DNA of 25,244 nt from Byssochlamys sp. IMV 00236 (taxonomy: Eukaryota > Ascomycota > Eurotiomycetes > Eurotiales > Thermoascaceae): contig MSJH02000312.1 of NCBI GenBank assembly GCA_001931875.2, positions 1 to 25,244 on the forward strand, given 5' to 3'. Numbering within the stretch: position 1 is the first letter of the stretch; each line of letters starts with the position of its first letter. The notes below the pieces were generated by a model. The model was not told the origin of the DNA, searched no databases, and saw only the letters and a list, made by a program, of their open reading frames with translations. The position numbers and the translations under genes are program-made. Below, in pieces: positions 10,196 to 20,912 of the stretch.

Positions 10196-10430
10196 ATTGG
10201 CAGAATATGTTAATAAAGATACACAACGGTCCAGGGAAGACGGCAGGAGCCTTCCCACCCCTCTTTTTCTAATTGATTTTTGTGTGTTCTCGGGGGGCAT
10301 ACACACACACATATATACGTACAGAGGGGCATTTAACCAAGCTTTCATAAGGTCATGAGTCAATGTGTGTATTTGTATGTCTTCTTTTATTATTGTGCTA
10401 TTAATGTAATAAGAAGTATAATTATTAAGT
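10196..10430. other. Shared 3' region between L9 and the Hsp70-like gene
   Basis: A short spacer between convergent genes with a small CA/TA repeat near 10300-10320. It must contain both 3' ends. No gene is seen. Confidence 0.5.
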
Positions 10431-12600
10431 TTATCGTTTCTTGCCAAACTTGATGCCAAATATCTTTCTCGCTGAGCTACGATCATTAAATGTCGAAGAA
10501 TGTCTTGAATCTCCATCATAAAAGGTATTATCGTCATTCTCTTTTTTAGAGTTGGGTGAAGGATAACCAAGATCACGAGAAGAGGGTGGACGAGTAGTAG
10601 AAAGATTGGACCCTGATGTATTGCTTTGGCTGGTACCTTGATAAAATGAGGCTGAGGAATCATCTGGTTTGATCGTCAACAGATTGGTCTGTGCGCTTAA
10701 GGAATGCATCATCTCTCTTTCCATTGTTTCAAAGGCAGAGGTGAATGTGAATTTACGATCTCGAATTTGAGCTTCAATCTTGATTTCTGTTTGACCAAAA
10801 TACATTTTGATGGTCATAAAGATGGGTTGACCCTTTTGGACATCTGGGAATTTGGGCATCTTGATAGGGAATCGAGCTACTTTAAATACTTGAGGATGTG
10901 TTGTCAATCGTGGAATAGGTCCATCACCGTCATAAGCAAACAAGTCTATTAAGGGGATATTAATCAAGTGCATGTCAAGTTTATATATTAAATTACCTGT
11001 ATCCGTATCGTTTGGGTAAGCAATCATAAAGTTTTTGGATACACAATAATCTGCATTGATGGCTTGACCCTTTTGTACATAAACACTAAATCGTTGTTTA
11101 CAGAATAATCGGTTATCATCCCCCTTAATGCACTGTTCAGGAGGATCGTATCGAGGGTCAAAGACCATGCGAGTTTCGAGACCATAGGTACGTCTGGATA
11201 CACGTTCGGTCACCATACGAGGATTCAATCCGAAATAGACTGCTCCACGAACGACAGCCAATTCACCACGAGGAGGCACGCCGATGAATCCGACGCGAGA
11301 TTGAAATTCGGCAAGAACACGTCGATAGAGGTATGTCGACTGACCGAATCCACCAACAAGAAAAATAGCGTCTAATTTTGTCTTGGATTGTTGAACCTGT
11401 TCTTCGATCAGATCAATTACCTGGTTGATGACAGGTTCAAACACCCTTTGGCGCAATTCATGACATGGAATGTGAAGTGTACCATCTTCAATACCCGCAT
11501 CTGGATCATCAGCACCTTCAATACCTAAAGCAGCAGGAAGCGCAAGGTATTGATCTTCATCCCCATCAAATTCAGGCTATATTTAAAGGAGCACACATTT
11601 AATTGAAGGGGAATATAGCAGTTTTTTATTATTCTCCTTACCTTAATGGTATCAATAAATGTTTCCATCATGGACTCCATAGCCGTATCACTAATCTTGC
11701 CGTGATGGTAGAACCGATCCTTCAAGTACTCTCTCATACGAATATCCAAAAAGGTTGAACCACAAGAATCACCCGATCCTTTGGTTACTTCCTTTAACGC
11801 CCTTCTTTCTCCAGAATCATCAATTTCAAACACGATCAAATCAACGGTACCTCCACCAGCATCACAGATCAAGAATCGTTGTCCATGGCCGAGGTTGAAT
11901 TGGTCGCACTTCTTTTCACAATAGAGTGCAGCTGCTTCTGGTTCGCTGATCAACATCAGTCGGCTGGGGTGATCCCATCGATTGATAATACCGGCTCGAA
12001 TGGCTGCCTCTCGCATCGTGGCCTTTGCTTGATCGCTCCACATGGCTGGTACCGTCAGACAATAACGGAACTTGCTCTGGTCATAATTATTGGCGAACCC
12101 ACGTTGAAGGTCTTTACAGACATGATTGTGAAATGCTTCGAGGTAATCTGTAATGGCTTCAAGTGCTGTCAGTCCATTAGGCAAAGGTGGCAAATTGAGA
12201 TTCTCGTCTAATTGAAGTTTGAATCGAGACAAGAGTTGATCGTTATTGTTTCGTTTCATGGCTAGCTTTTTTGCCTCTTGGCCCCAGGCAACAAGTTTAG
12301 TCGAACCGTTTCTATAGAGAGAAAGTGTTGGTGTCTTTGGATAAACATTTTGTTGCTTTGGCCTATTGAGAGTAAGTAGGTGACAAACAGTGTTTATGAT
12401 AATTACCATTTTGTAATATCAATAATTTCATCATTTCCGTCTTTTGAAAATGCATAACAACAACCAGAAAAAGTAGTTCCAAAATCTATTTTTATAATAT
12501 ATAATTAATACATATTAAACCATGCACTTTGCCGTTAGTTACCTATGCCAATAACATAAGAATAGTCTGAAGGGTCAAAAGGAGGTGTGTCCATAGACAT
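10431..12600 (-). CDS. HSPA12-like Hsp70-superfamily ATPase
   Basis: Four exons: 12600-12543, 12485-12407, 12362-11642 and 11576-10431; introns of 57, 44 and 65 nt; 667 aa. The actin-like ATPase fold is shown by phosphate-1 IDFGTTFSGCCY (Asp20, split by intron 1), ISEPEAAA (~184-191), phosphate-2 LICDAGGGTVDL (~210-221) and the adenosine motif IFLVGGFGQS (~357-366). The pattern FGTTFSG plus the insert-rich ATPase domain and the absence of a classical substrate-binding domain and EEVD tail mark the HSPA12A/B branch rather than canonical Hsp70. The last ~70 residues are Ser/Thr/Asn-rich and end in a basic IKFGKKR. HSPA12-like genes are multiplied in mucoralean genomes; client and role are unknown. 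All phases close exactly, so the model is reliable; the start could be either Met1 or Met3. Confidence 0.92.
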
Positions 12601-12606
12601 CGTATA

Positions 12607-12667
12607 AAGAAATAGAAAAGGCAGAAAAAGAAAGAAAAGTACAGGAAAAGAAGAAGAAAAAAAAGAT
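12607..12667 (-). promoter_or_regulatory. CT-rich leader upstream of the Hsp70-like gene
   Basis: About 60 bases that are nearly all pyrimidine on the coding strand, immediately 5' of the start codon. Probably 5' leader or core promoter. Called by composition only. Confidence 0.4.
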
Positions 12668-13647
12668 TTATAATTTGTATGTGTTGTTCAGGAGCAGATA
12701 TTCCAAATTTGTAGCCACTTAAAGATGGTTCCACAGGTACGTCAATTTTTTTTTTTCTTTTTTCTGTTTGTTTTTATACAGTTGTTTTTACTCCCAACTT
12801 CAACACTTGATGTAGAAGCTTGGTTGAGTGTTCTCCTCAATAATTATTAGGTTATTTTGAGAGAAATGGTCTTGACAAACTTTCTTTTATCAAACATGCT
12901 AAATGATTTCGCATTTTCTTAGTTTAGCTCACTTTTGATGGATGACATTATGACCCAGACACGCACTCATGGTACATTTTTATTTAATAAGAACTTTACT
13001 CTTTGAATTAATTTGATATACCATATTTATGATGTTTTATATACAAATGAAAGCATGCTTACTTTTTTGTTGTTGTTGTTATGGAAACGGTTACCAGGTA
13101 CCTGTAGATGACGAAATGAATGATTATCTTGAATAGGCTTTCTTGTATTATAAACCAATCTGGATCTCCTACCTCTTTTTTTGAACTCCTATACAATGGT
13201 CATGTTTTCTATATTCGAAATCAAAACTTACTTGTTCCTGAGAGGGGAGCCATTAGACATGCAGAACAGTGAGGTTATTTCCTATCAAGTTTAAAAAGAT
13301 AAAACAAGATAGGATCATTAAAATGAGCTTTCTCATTTATCATTTATTATAATACATTGATATTTATCAATAAAAGATAATCAAATAGAGAATGGCCAAC
13401 AATGGAAATGTTGATAAATAAACCAGCAAGATACATGACCATTTATGATTTTCTCCCCCTTCTCGCGCACCAGAATCTATCTTTTGAATGCTTTTTTTAG
13501 TTTGTTTCAATTTAAACAAAACTCTAATAGAAGCTAAGCACAGGTCTGTCCTAATTATTCAAAGACTGATTTCTTTAAAAAAGCTGGTTTAAATCATTTT
13601 ATTAACCTGAGTTTTAAATTGCTTTCTTTCACTCTTTCTTCCCTAAA
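12668..13647. other. Divergent promoter region
   Basis: About 1 kb of AT-rich DNA between the divergent Hsp70-like and AKTIP-like genes. I find no reading frame of interest, no tRNA and no element ends. The promoters of both genes should be here. Confidence 0.5.
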
Positions 13648-14738
13648 ATGAATAAGGTTAGGACAAACAATACAAAAGTTTATTTTATTGTTGTTGTTAA
13701 TAATAATAATATCAGCCAATTGATCCACCCAAGAGAACAAGCAGTCTCTTGTCTTCTTCTAAGCGTGCATCTGTCAGTTCGTTCACAAGGACACTCAGTC
13801 GCTTAGGAAAAAGAAACTCAACGATTGAAGAGACCTCATTACCCTTTGAAGATGACCAAGAAGATCTCGAAGAATATGCAGAACCAAAGATACCAAACAA
13901 ACTTACATCAGAATACTTTAGTAGATATGAGATAATGACTGAATTGTAAAAATTGTATATACATGCCCTATCATCATTCACTTATTATTATTATTCTTAG
14001 TATCAATCTAAGAAACCCAAACCATTGCCCCCTGGGTGTCTATGTGATGCCATCAGCAGAGGATCTCTATGGTATATAATTGAATACAAAAGGCATGATT
14101 GCTTTGATCTAATATTTTACTACTTAGTATGGCACGGTGTGTTATTTATACACAAAGGATATTATCGATCTGGCACATTTAGATTTTGTTTAAATATACC
14201 AAAGGATTACCCAAACAACCCACCTTCAGTTACTTTCTCCAAAGATGTCTTTCATCCTCTCGTAGATGACTATGGCAATGTTTGTATATCTCAACAATTT
14301 CCTAAATGGAGACCTTATCAAGATTATATATTCCATGTACTTCATTATCTGAAAAATATGTTCAAGAAGGTCGTTCTGGATGGATTGAATGAAAAATATT
14401 GTTTAAACAAAGAATCATATAGACTGTAAGTGGAATTATAGATGTTACTCGAATTGACGCAAAAAGATAGATATCGTACAGACAAACCCATCTTTCATAA
14501 ACTAGCACAACAATGTGCTCAACTGTCAATAACAGAATCATTCTTATTCGAACATGTTCCAGAAGATAACATGATTCGGTTTTCACCTTTAAGTGAATCA
14601 AAATTTGATGAATTGAAAGCACAAATATTGAGCACTGCCACTGTAAGTTGACTACAAGTTCTCATCACCATTTATTAAGCGTTTCTATATAAATAGTCCA
14701 TATCACCCTCTTCTCCTTTAAATGACGATTTAATATAA
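13648..14738 (+). CDS. AKTIP/FTS-like E2-fold (UBC) protein
   Basis: Homologue of FTS, the partner of Hook and FHIP proteins that link endosomes to dynein. Exons: 13648-13656, 13716-13945, 14001-14071, 14128-14425, 14471-14642 and 14697-14738; introns 45-59 nt; 273 aa. AKTIP blocks in order: CPLGVYVMPS, VWHGVLFIHKGYYRSGTFRF, IPKDYPNNPPSVTF, VFHPLVDDYGNVCI, FPKWRPYQDYIFHVLHYL, and LYRTDKPIFHKLAQQC. The Ser-rich acidic N-terminus (~90 aa) precedes the UBC fold. Unlike human AKTIP, a Cys (residue 156) stands ten residues after the HP motif, as in active E2 enzymes, while the E2 HPN Asn is Leu. The nine-base first coding exon (ATGAATAAG, donor GTTAGG) and the last exon after GTAAGT at 14643 are my least certain parts; reading through would stop at 14651 instead. 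Confidence 0.85.
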
Positions 14739-14750
14739 TGTACAATAAAC

Positions 14751-16468
14751 CTAATCTTGCTCAACTACGCCTTTTGATAGACGAGTAACCACCTTATTCT
14801 TGGATCCATGTGGAAATAGATCTCCCCAAGCTGCCTTTCTTGCATCTCGATAAGGCACTTTACCTTGAGACTTGGGAATCACCATGCGTTGAATTTCACC
14901 TAATGATCTATTAAAATCCTTGATTCTTTTGTTATTTTTTTATTTTTATCTTTACCTTCTTTTGAACAAGTATCCAACACGACATGTTTATTCTTTTTCA
15001 ATGGAGGCTGTATTAATCTTGGCCAATCATAAGCCTGTGTCTCCATATCGCTTTGTGGAGAAGGTCGTTTGCCTTTGCGAAGGATAACATAACTGTACTT
15101 TATATCCTCTATATTATTCTTTGCATGTTTTGTTTTCATCAAGAATGATGGGCGTTGAACTCGTTGGGAATAGTGACACCACATCTGGTTTGGTTTGGAT
15201 TCTGCCGAGAAGAGCATGGGACAAGGTTTATCATGCGAACACTATTTGAACAAGATCATTAGCAACAATCACAAAAAGGAAAATATGTGCTTACAGGGGC
15301 AATAACGTGAGCGTCTTGTTCATCTAAAATCCATTGTCTTGCTTTAGCAATATTTTGGAATCCTACGGGTGTGCCTCGATCCATCAGGACCTATATTCAA
15401 AAGAGAAAATTAGCTCCTCCTGCACAATCATTTAGTTCTATGTGTCTTCTTACAAGAATATCGCCTGTTTGAGACCAAAGTTGTTCCACGGTTGATTTCT
15501 GTAATGCCTCTGATGTGATATCTCCCAAGGTGAAAGCACTTATCACAAGATCCGTCTTGGGTGCCTGATACATATTATTAATATATTCTTCTTAAGAATA
15601 TATATATCATCTTACCATTGGATTATAGGAAAGGTATCGCTTAAATTCTATAGACTGACATTTATCCATTTTTACAGATTCTATTCAAGAATTTATAAAC
15701 TATTCATATGACCCTCGTTTAACTGCTTACTTTCTAATTGTTCTGCAACATTCAACATGTCTTCTGATAAATCAACTGCTGTATACGCTTCTACATCAAA
15801 TAATTGCTTTGCAGCCCTTTTGTGAATTAAATGTCAGGTACACATTCATCGTGACCACAGGCTTCAACTTACCAAATAGCTGTACCAGGTCCTGTTCCAA
15901 AGTCAAGCATTGAATTAGGATTAAAACTGGACACTCTACTTTTCAATTCCTTCAAGACATTGTAAATGGCTGCATAATTCCCAGACATGACACTAGCTGT
16001 ATAAGCAACTGACTCTCTTGGTCCATACGTCAATTTATGTGGCTCAACCGCTTCTTTTTCATTCTGAGGTTGTCTTCCTGAAGTTGATCGCAGAGCATCA
16101 AACAATCGAAGTGAATCGGTACGAATGAGTCGTTTGTCGGGATAGTGTTCAATAATTTGATCTACTCCTTGAATCAACGATCGAGGTAGTTCTACACAGC
16201 CAATACGTTTACGTCCAAAGCTGGCTTCTTCTGAGCCTCTTACAACAGGTTCTGAATCAACCGAGATTTCTTGAACAGGGAAATCACTAGGGAAAAAAAA
16301 AATTAGATCCTCTTTTGCCCCTGTGTGTGTAAGTAGATCTATCAAGATTTACCCTTCTAAATCCAGATCAAACGTCTGTAACTGTTGTTGATTCAATACA
16401 ATGGCTCTTTCAGTTTTGACAGAGTAATTTCGTTTAATTGACTGTCTTAGAAGTTGTCTAGTGATCAT
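14751..16468 (-). CDS. RSM22: Mitochondrial Rsm22/METTL17-type small-subunit assembly factor
   Basis: Methyltransferase-like protein needed for the mitochondrial small ribosomal subunit. Eight exons: 16468-16353, 16286-15873, 15816-15731, 15680-15616, 15564-15454, 15390-15295, 15241-14956 and 14899-14751; introns 50-66 nt; 440 aa with every phase closing. The N-terminus (MITRQLLRQSIKRNY) is an Arg-rich, acid-free presequence. A SAM-binding motif MLDFGTGPGTAIW lies near residues 165-177, followed by VDLSEDML. Four cysteines, C297, C303, C318 (in WCHYSQRVQR) and C388, resemble the 4Fe-4S ligands of METTL17. WGDLFPHG and a basic tail close the protein. The stop codon is 12 bp from that of the convergent AKTIP-like gene. 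Enzymatic activity of this family is doubtful; role taken from homologues. Confidence 0.93.
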
Positions 16469-16668
16469 AATATAAGTAATATATAAAAAGAGAGAAAAAA
16501 AAAAAAAGATTTTGAGCTATGCGCCAGTCAAAAATCCCGCGCAGTTGTTATTTTACTGTGTGTCAGAATGAATATATATGCATACTACAACACAGAGGAT
16601 TGCTTGTAAAAGGTAAATGTATGAATGCGTGTTTTATTTCTAAAAGTGATGATGACATATATATATAT
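16469..16668. other. Short spacer: Rsm22 promoter and Erd1-like 3' side
   Basis: Two hundred bases between head-to-tail minus-strand genes. An A-rich run near 16490-16508 (T-rich on the coding strand) lies just before the Rsm22 start. No gene is seen. Confidence 0.45.
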
Positions 16669-18020
16669 TTATTCTATACTTGAAGAGAAAGGTGCTGGAT
16701 CTTCTTCCTCTACAATAGGTGATAGCAGGCCAGATGGACTCTTTCTGTCTAATCTACTCAACCTCAGTGTGTCCACAGAAGGTAGAGAACTATACACCTT
16801 TTTGACCCATTCATTTTCTATCCTAAAGATTACCCAAATCCATCTTCTGAATATTTCCAACAGTTCCAACAAAAAGATACTAGCATCCAACTGTCGAATG
16901 AGTAGATGTGAACAGAGTTTAAAGCTCCATGTGATGCGTAATAGGAAATCAATAAATATAGCCAAGGCGTAGTAAACTGGTTGTGAAAAAAAGAGTTGTT
17001 TTCTAAAGTGAATCGTCGGTTGCTGTTGTTGATGTTGTTTGGTAAACGTGATGAGATTCCAATCCATGGATATATCCCACCAGAATGAATACATTGAATT
17101 AATAAATACAAAAATGACCCTATTTTATATACAAAGTAAGAACTATATGATTATCTTTCTTTCTTTTAACTCACCAGAATCTAAAGACATGTATCTCATT
17201 TAGATACCATGAGTTTGGTACTTGCCCTGACTCGGCAATATACATGTTGGCTTTCTTTTGAATGGCTGAAAAGATAATGGCAGGTATTGAAGTAGCATAT
17301 TTTAGCGCATTATATAAATGTCTCTGTTCTCTTGTTTCTATATATTCTGAAATACATTGTCGTAATCGGATCAAATAAGGAACACTAAAATAGGGTTAAT
17401 AAATCTCTTGGCAATACTCTATGCTATATATACCTTATGATGAATGGCACAACCATATCCTTACAGTATATGCTCTCTGTTGTATCCAAGAAATAAGTCG
17501 AAGGATACCCTGTGACCATGACACAGACTGCAATGAATAGATCACCAAAGACATTAGAGAAACTAGTCAACATATCTGCCAAGATTATGTCTGAGAAAAA
17601 GACAGGTGCACGTAAATTAAGCGTAAATATCCTCTTTAACATTCTATCGTATCATCAATAGTCTATTATTATTTTTGGTGAGCAGCTTTACCTAATAAAG
17701 CGTGTGCGTTCCTTTTTATAGAATTGACTGGGCCACAATAAGAGAACGAGAGCGAGGATGTATGGAATGATGGCATTAAAAGGCGATGGATTGTAAAAGT
17801 AATGAGAGGCAAGGCATAAAGAGACGATCAAAGACAAGATCCCGGATAAATAGAATATAGGAGTATATAAAGGTGAGTGTTTTTCGTTATTTAATTGTAA
17901 TATTGAATTCGTGTCTATGCCACATTTCGCTAGGATGAATAGATCTAGAGCCCATCCCCATAAGCCTATTGAAAATAGTACAATAGGTCTATAAGTTATG
18001 GGTAAGAGGGTATCATCCAT
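16669..18020 (-). CDS. ERD1: Erd1-like EXS-domain membrane protein
   Basis: Polytopic Golgi protein of the EXS (XPR1/Erd1) family; yeast Erd1 recycles phosphate from the Golgi lumen and affects retention of luminal and glycosylation enzymes. Four exons: 18020-17692, 17643-17434, 17384-17175 and 17119-16669; introns 48-55 nt; 399 aa (yeast Erd1 is 362). No SPX domain precedes the membrane part, which separates it from XPR1/Pho1. EXS hallmarks: VPYLIRLRQCISEY, YNALKYATSIPAII, and NSMYSFWWDISMDWNL (~257-272) with the conserved WD..MDW core. Several strongly hydrophobic helices are visible in the N-terminal half. The C-terminus is acidic, Ser/Pro-rich and presumably cytosolic. Phases close exactly. 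Phosphate export in this organism is inference. Confidence 0.9.
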
Positions 18021-18397
18021 TATCTGATGAATAAATATAAAAGAGGAGAGGAAAAGAAAAGGGCTTCTATTTTTGGGCCAAGTACAAGTTGTACCCTTTT
18101 CTATCGCACTTTAAAAAAGTTAATAAATGTCATTTTTAGTTGTTGTTCAAAAATACCACCACAATATGCATATTGCCTGTGACATGACACCCTTTTTATT
18201 ATTTGTGTGTTGAATAAGTTTGAGCTGAGCTACCTTTTGTCTTTGTGGAATCTTTCGCTATCAATGCATATTTCACAAATTCAATCCAAATACCACAAAG
18301 CCAACGTTGATAATAAATAACCACAAAAATTTAGTAGCCACAAAATGAATACTCAAAGAAAGTCTTTTGTTGTATTTTATGCGTTTTTCTAGTAACT
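18021..18397. other. Intergenic, Erd1-like promoter
   Basis: The first part is the promoter of the minus-strand Erd1-like gene. A short perfect inverted repeat (GTACAA-G-TTGTAC) occurs near 18082-18094; it may be chance. No gene or clear element terminus was found. Confidence 0.4.
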
Positions 18398-18761
18398 ATG
18401 CCTATTATTAATATCAAGGACAATATCACCACCTGCATCATTCCTGAATATGATGATGATGTTGCCATCATTTGCTTTGTTAACGAGGCAGAATTTGAAG
18501 AGTGGTTCAGCAATATTGCACAAAAACATACTAACTGGAACCTTCACCAAAGCTGGACTAACGAAAAAGCAAAAACTTTTTCTTGGTCAACCTCTTGCAG
18601 CCCCTTTGAGATTGCATACCATCAAGTATAATGAAAAAATCAGGCAATTGAAGGATAATCCAGAAGGTTTAGATAACCTGGTAAGCTCATTAAAGCAATC
18701 TACATCAATTGTAGAAAACATTTGTTCTCTGCCCCAATCAAAACCTACAAGACAGCAATAG
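18398..18761 (+). pseudogene. Probable Mutator-like transposase relic, internally deleted
   Basis: The first frame (18398-18631) has the look of the N-terminal segment of mucoralean MULE/FAR1-type transposases: CFVNEAEFEEWFSNIAQKHT followed by NWNLHQSWTNEKAKTFSWST. Where such proteins continue into a zinc-binding Cys/His module, this copy instead meets a different frame near 18600 whose sequence (HTIKYNEKIRQLKDNPEGLD, then SSLKQSTSIVENICSLP) reads like a protein C-terminus, ending TAG at 18759. The simplest reading is an internally deleted, non-autonomous copy. Family assignment rests on remembered similarity of the first segment and is moderate. Confidence 0.45.
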
Positions 18762-19020
18762 TTCTGTCTTGTCTTTTTTTTTTTTTTTCATTACGCTTCG
18801 TAAGACGTGATCTTGGTTGTTATCAGTCTTTTCTTTATTTTTTCGAACTTGTACTACAATAAAAGACAATAAAATAACTGAAATTAAACTTCATCTTCTT
18901 GAGTGAGATCAGGAAAACAAAGCAGAAACAACAAAGGGACGAGAAGGGTGGGAACAACCAAGATCATTTACTCATGTAATGTGTTCAACACTTCATATAT
19001 TCATGTTTACATAACAAAAT
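18762..19020. other. Spacer between relics
   Basis: Begins with a T tract (about 18774-18789). AT-rich; nothing coding is seen. Inverted repeats matching the upstream flank of the relic were not found by eye. Confidence 0.35.
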
Positions 19021-19490
19021 TTATTGTTGGAATGCTGCTGATACCCGTAATTTTTTTATAATACCACATAAAAGGGATGCATTTGATAGCATATTTTTCA
19101 CTTGTTGTTTTAGTACTATCTGTTGACTTGAACCAGTACGTTTCCATTCATTTGCTGATATATCAAATGCATCTTTTTCATATGCTATTTGTATCAACAC
19201 ATCCACTTTTCTTCCATATGAATAGTTTGAAGAAGTGGGGGCGGCAGTGTCTTCAGAAGAGGTAATGATAATATTGTTCAATATCATAGTATCTTTTGTG
19301 CATTTCGACACAGGTTCTCCGCAATATATAAATATGTGTTAGCGTTTAAGATTTTGCATAGAAAACATTTACTCAGATATACGTAACTTGCTCTTTTACT
19401 CTCGAAGCCGTTCCTTCAAGTAGTATGTCTACAATTGACGCAAATCGTCGATACACTGTTGTTGTATTTAAGTTTTGAATAGACTAAACA
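19021..19490 (-). pseudogene. Fragmentary gene or mobile-element protein relic
   Basis: Two exon-like pieces on the minus strand. The upstream one (about 19484-19376) starts after an acceptor-like TTTGTTTAG, gives about 36 residues (contains TTVYRRFASIVDILLEG) and ends in TGA directly before GTAAAT. The downstream one (19311-19021) encodes NYSYGRKVDVLIQIAYEKDA then FDISANEWKRTGSSQQIVLK and stops at TAA. The pattern of a basic-plus-acidic stretch followed by an N-E-W-K motif recalls a large family of uncharacterised mucoralean proteins often found in repeats. The two pieces do not join in phase, so the gene appears broken. Function unknown. Confidence 0.35.
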
Positions 19491-20159
19491 AAGTAGAAAA
19501 TACGATGAAGCTGTGTTGTATCTTTTTTGGAATAAGGTGAAGAGAAAAGAGATGATAGCACAATCTATGATTATATATTAAGAAGCTGAGTTATTTTTAA
19601 ACTGCATTGACCACATTTAAGGTGTAACAGATCTTATAGCAACACTAGGCTCAACTCTAGATATTATATTTAAGCACTGAATAGTAGCGTGGATACTACA
19701 ACTGTGAGTTCGCTGTCGGTATTACTCCAGTTCCCAAAATGATCAATCCTACACAACGAAGGCATATTAGTTGGTCATTATTCAGCTGGCAAAAACATGA
19801 TTATTTTATTATCATCGTTTTTTTTTTGAGGGGAATTGCTAGAGACACGCAGTTCTGGACTTCGCTATTTCTTCACACTGCTTCTAAAAATACAAATTTA
19901 TCATTAGTGGTCTTTTTTTGATTAACTGACAACATAAAACAAGAATAAATACATCAACAACAACATTTCTTTTTTTATCCCTTTCTTCCTGAAAAGTAAC
20001 AAGCCAATATGGCGGCTTTATAAACGTCATGTTTAGATTTACGCTGCATATTGAAAAGGTTTGTTGGGCGACATCATAGGTAATGGGTAGAGATAGCGCC
20101 CGTAGTATTAGTCTAATTTCTGATGCATGTAGTGCTTCCCATAAAAATATTGGCTGCGA
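19491..20159. other. Intergenic, no supported feature
   Basis: AT-rich. A 60-codon frame on + at 19739-19921 shows no recognisable family and sits among relics. The end of this stretch is the presumed promoter of the next gene, with an in-frame TAA at 20142 just before its ATG. Confidence 0.4.
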
Positions 20160-20893
20160 ATGTTGAAAAAACAGGAAAAAAACATTGTATCACCTTTCAG
20201 TAAAAGCACTACCAGCTGTACTTCTGATGCTGTATTAAACACAGATGATGTAGATCAGTGTTTGGTTTTTTTATGTAGATTATACTACCACAAAGTAAAT
20301 AACAATTTACTGCAAGTCGCTTTACTATATTGACATTGACAATAATCAATTGTTTAATTATCATAGTACCTATTACAAATCTACACAAAATATGAAGAAG
20401 AAATGCTGCATAAAATATCAGAACGTCCAAGCAGCATAATTAGGGAAAAGCTCATAACATATAGTGCAAAGTTATTATTAAAAGATAAAAAACCAGATTT
20501 TAATGACAACATATTGAGGTAACTGTTGAATGTCAATATTAATCAATAACACAAGTATAAGCAAGGTATGCATTAACACTGATTTTTATACTTGTAGGAC
20601 GATGTTGTCTGGCGTTGTGAACTTGGTTGAATCAACATTGTATAAAATTTTAAAAAAGATTCTAGACGAAGATGAACTGAAGTTACTTGAAGAAGACAAG
20701 TTAATCCAATACGAGGGCCGTTCAGGTGAAGACAAGCAGATATTTAATGAAATTGTCCAAAGGTAAATACAATAATACAATGATATACTCTTGTTAATAT
20801 CATGTATTTTTATTCTAATACACACTTGTTAGAAAAGATTCAAACGAAATGCTGTCAGAAACTTATATTCAATTAAGCAAATTTATTCACTGA
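20160..20893 (+). CDS. Uncharacterised small helical protein, four exons
   Basis: Not recognised. Exons: 20160-20294, 20367-20518, 20598-20762 and 20833-20893, giving 170 aa. Introns of 72, 79 and 70 nt have donors GTAAAT, GTAACT and GTAAAT and acceptors ending TAG; all three junctions keep the frame, which no random set of AT-rich frames would be expected to do. The product is mainly polar and predicted helical by eye: Ser/Thr-rich N-terminus, YLLQIYTKYEEEMLHKISER, then LYKILKKILDEDELKLLEED and a charged C-terminus ending KFIH. There is no signal peptide or membrane segment. The ATG at 20160 is the only Met after an in-frame stop at 20142, but its context is weak, so an extra 5' exon is possible. 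The introns are longer than elsewhere in the window. The stop is 19 bp from the convergent peptidase stop. Confidence 0.65.
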
Positions 20894-20912
20894 TAATAAA
20901 GACAAGATTTAT

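Noticed and set aside
12543..12734. 63-codon minus-strand frame upstream of the Hsp70-like start
   Set aside because: It is a translation of the CT-rich leader in a frame different from the Hsp70 exon 1; low complexity.
19739..19921. 60-codon plus-strand frame
   Set aside because: No recognisable similarity and no splice or start support in a relic-rich region.
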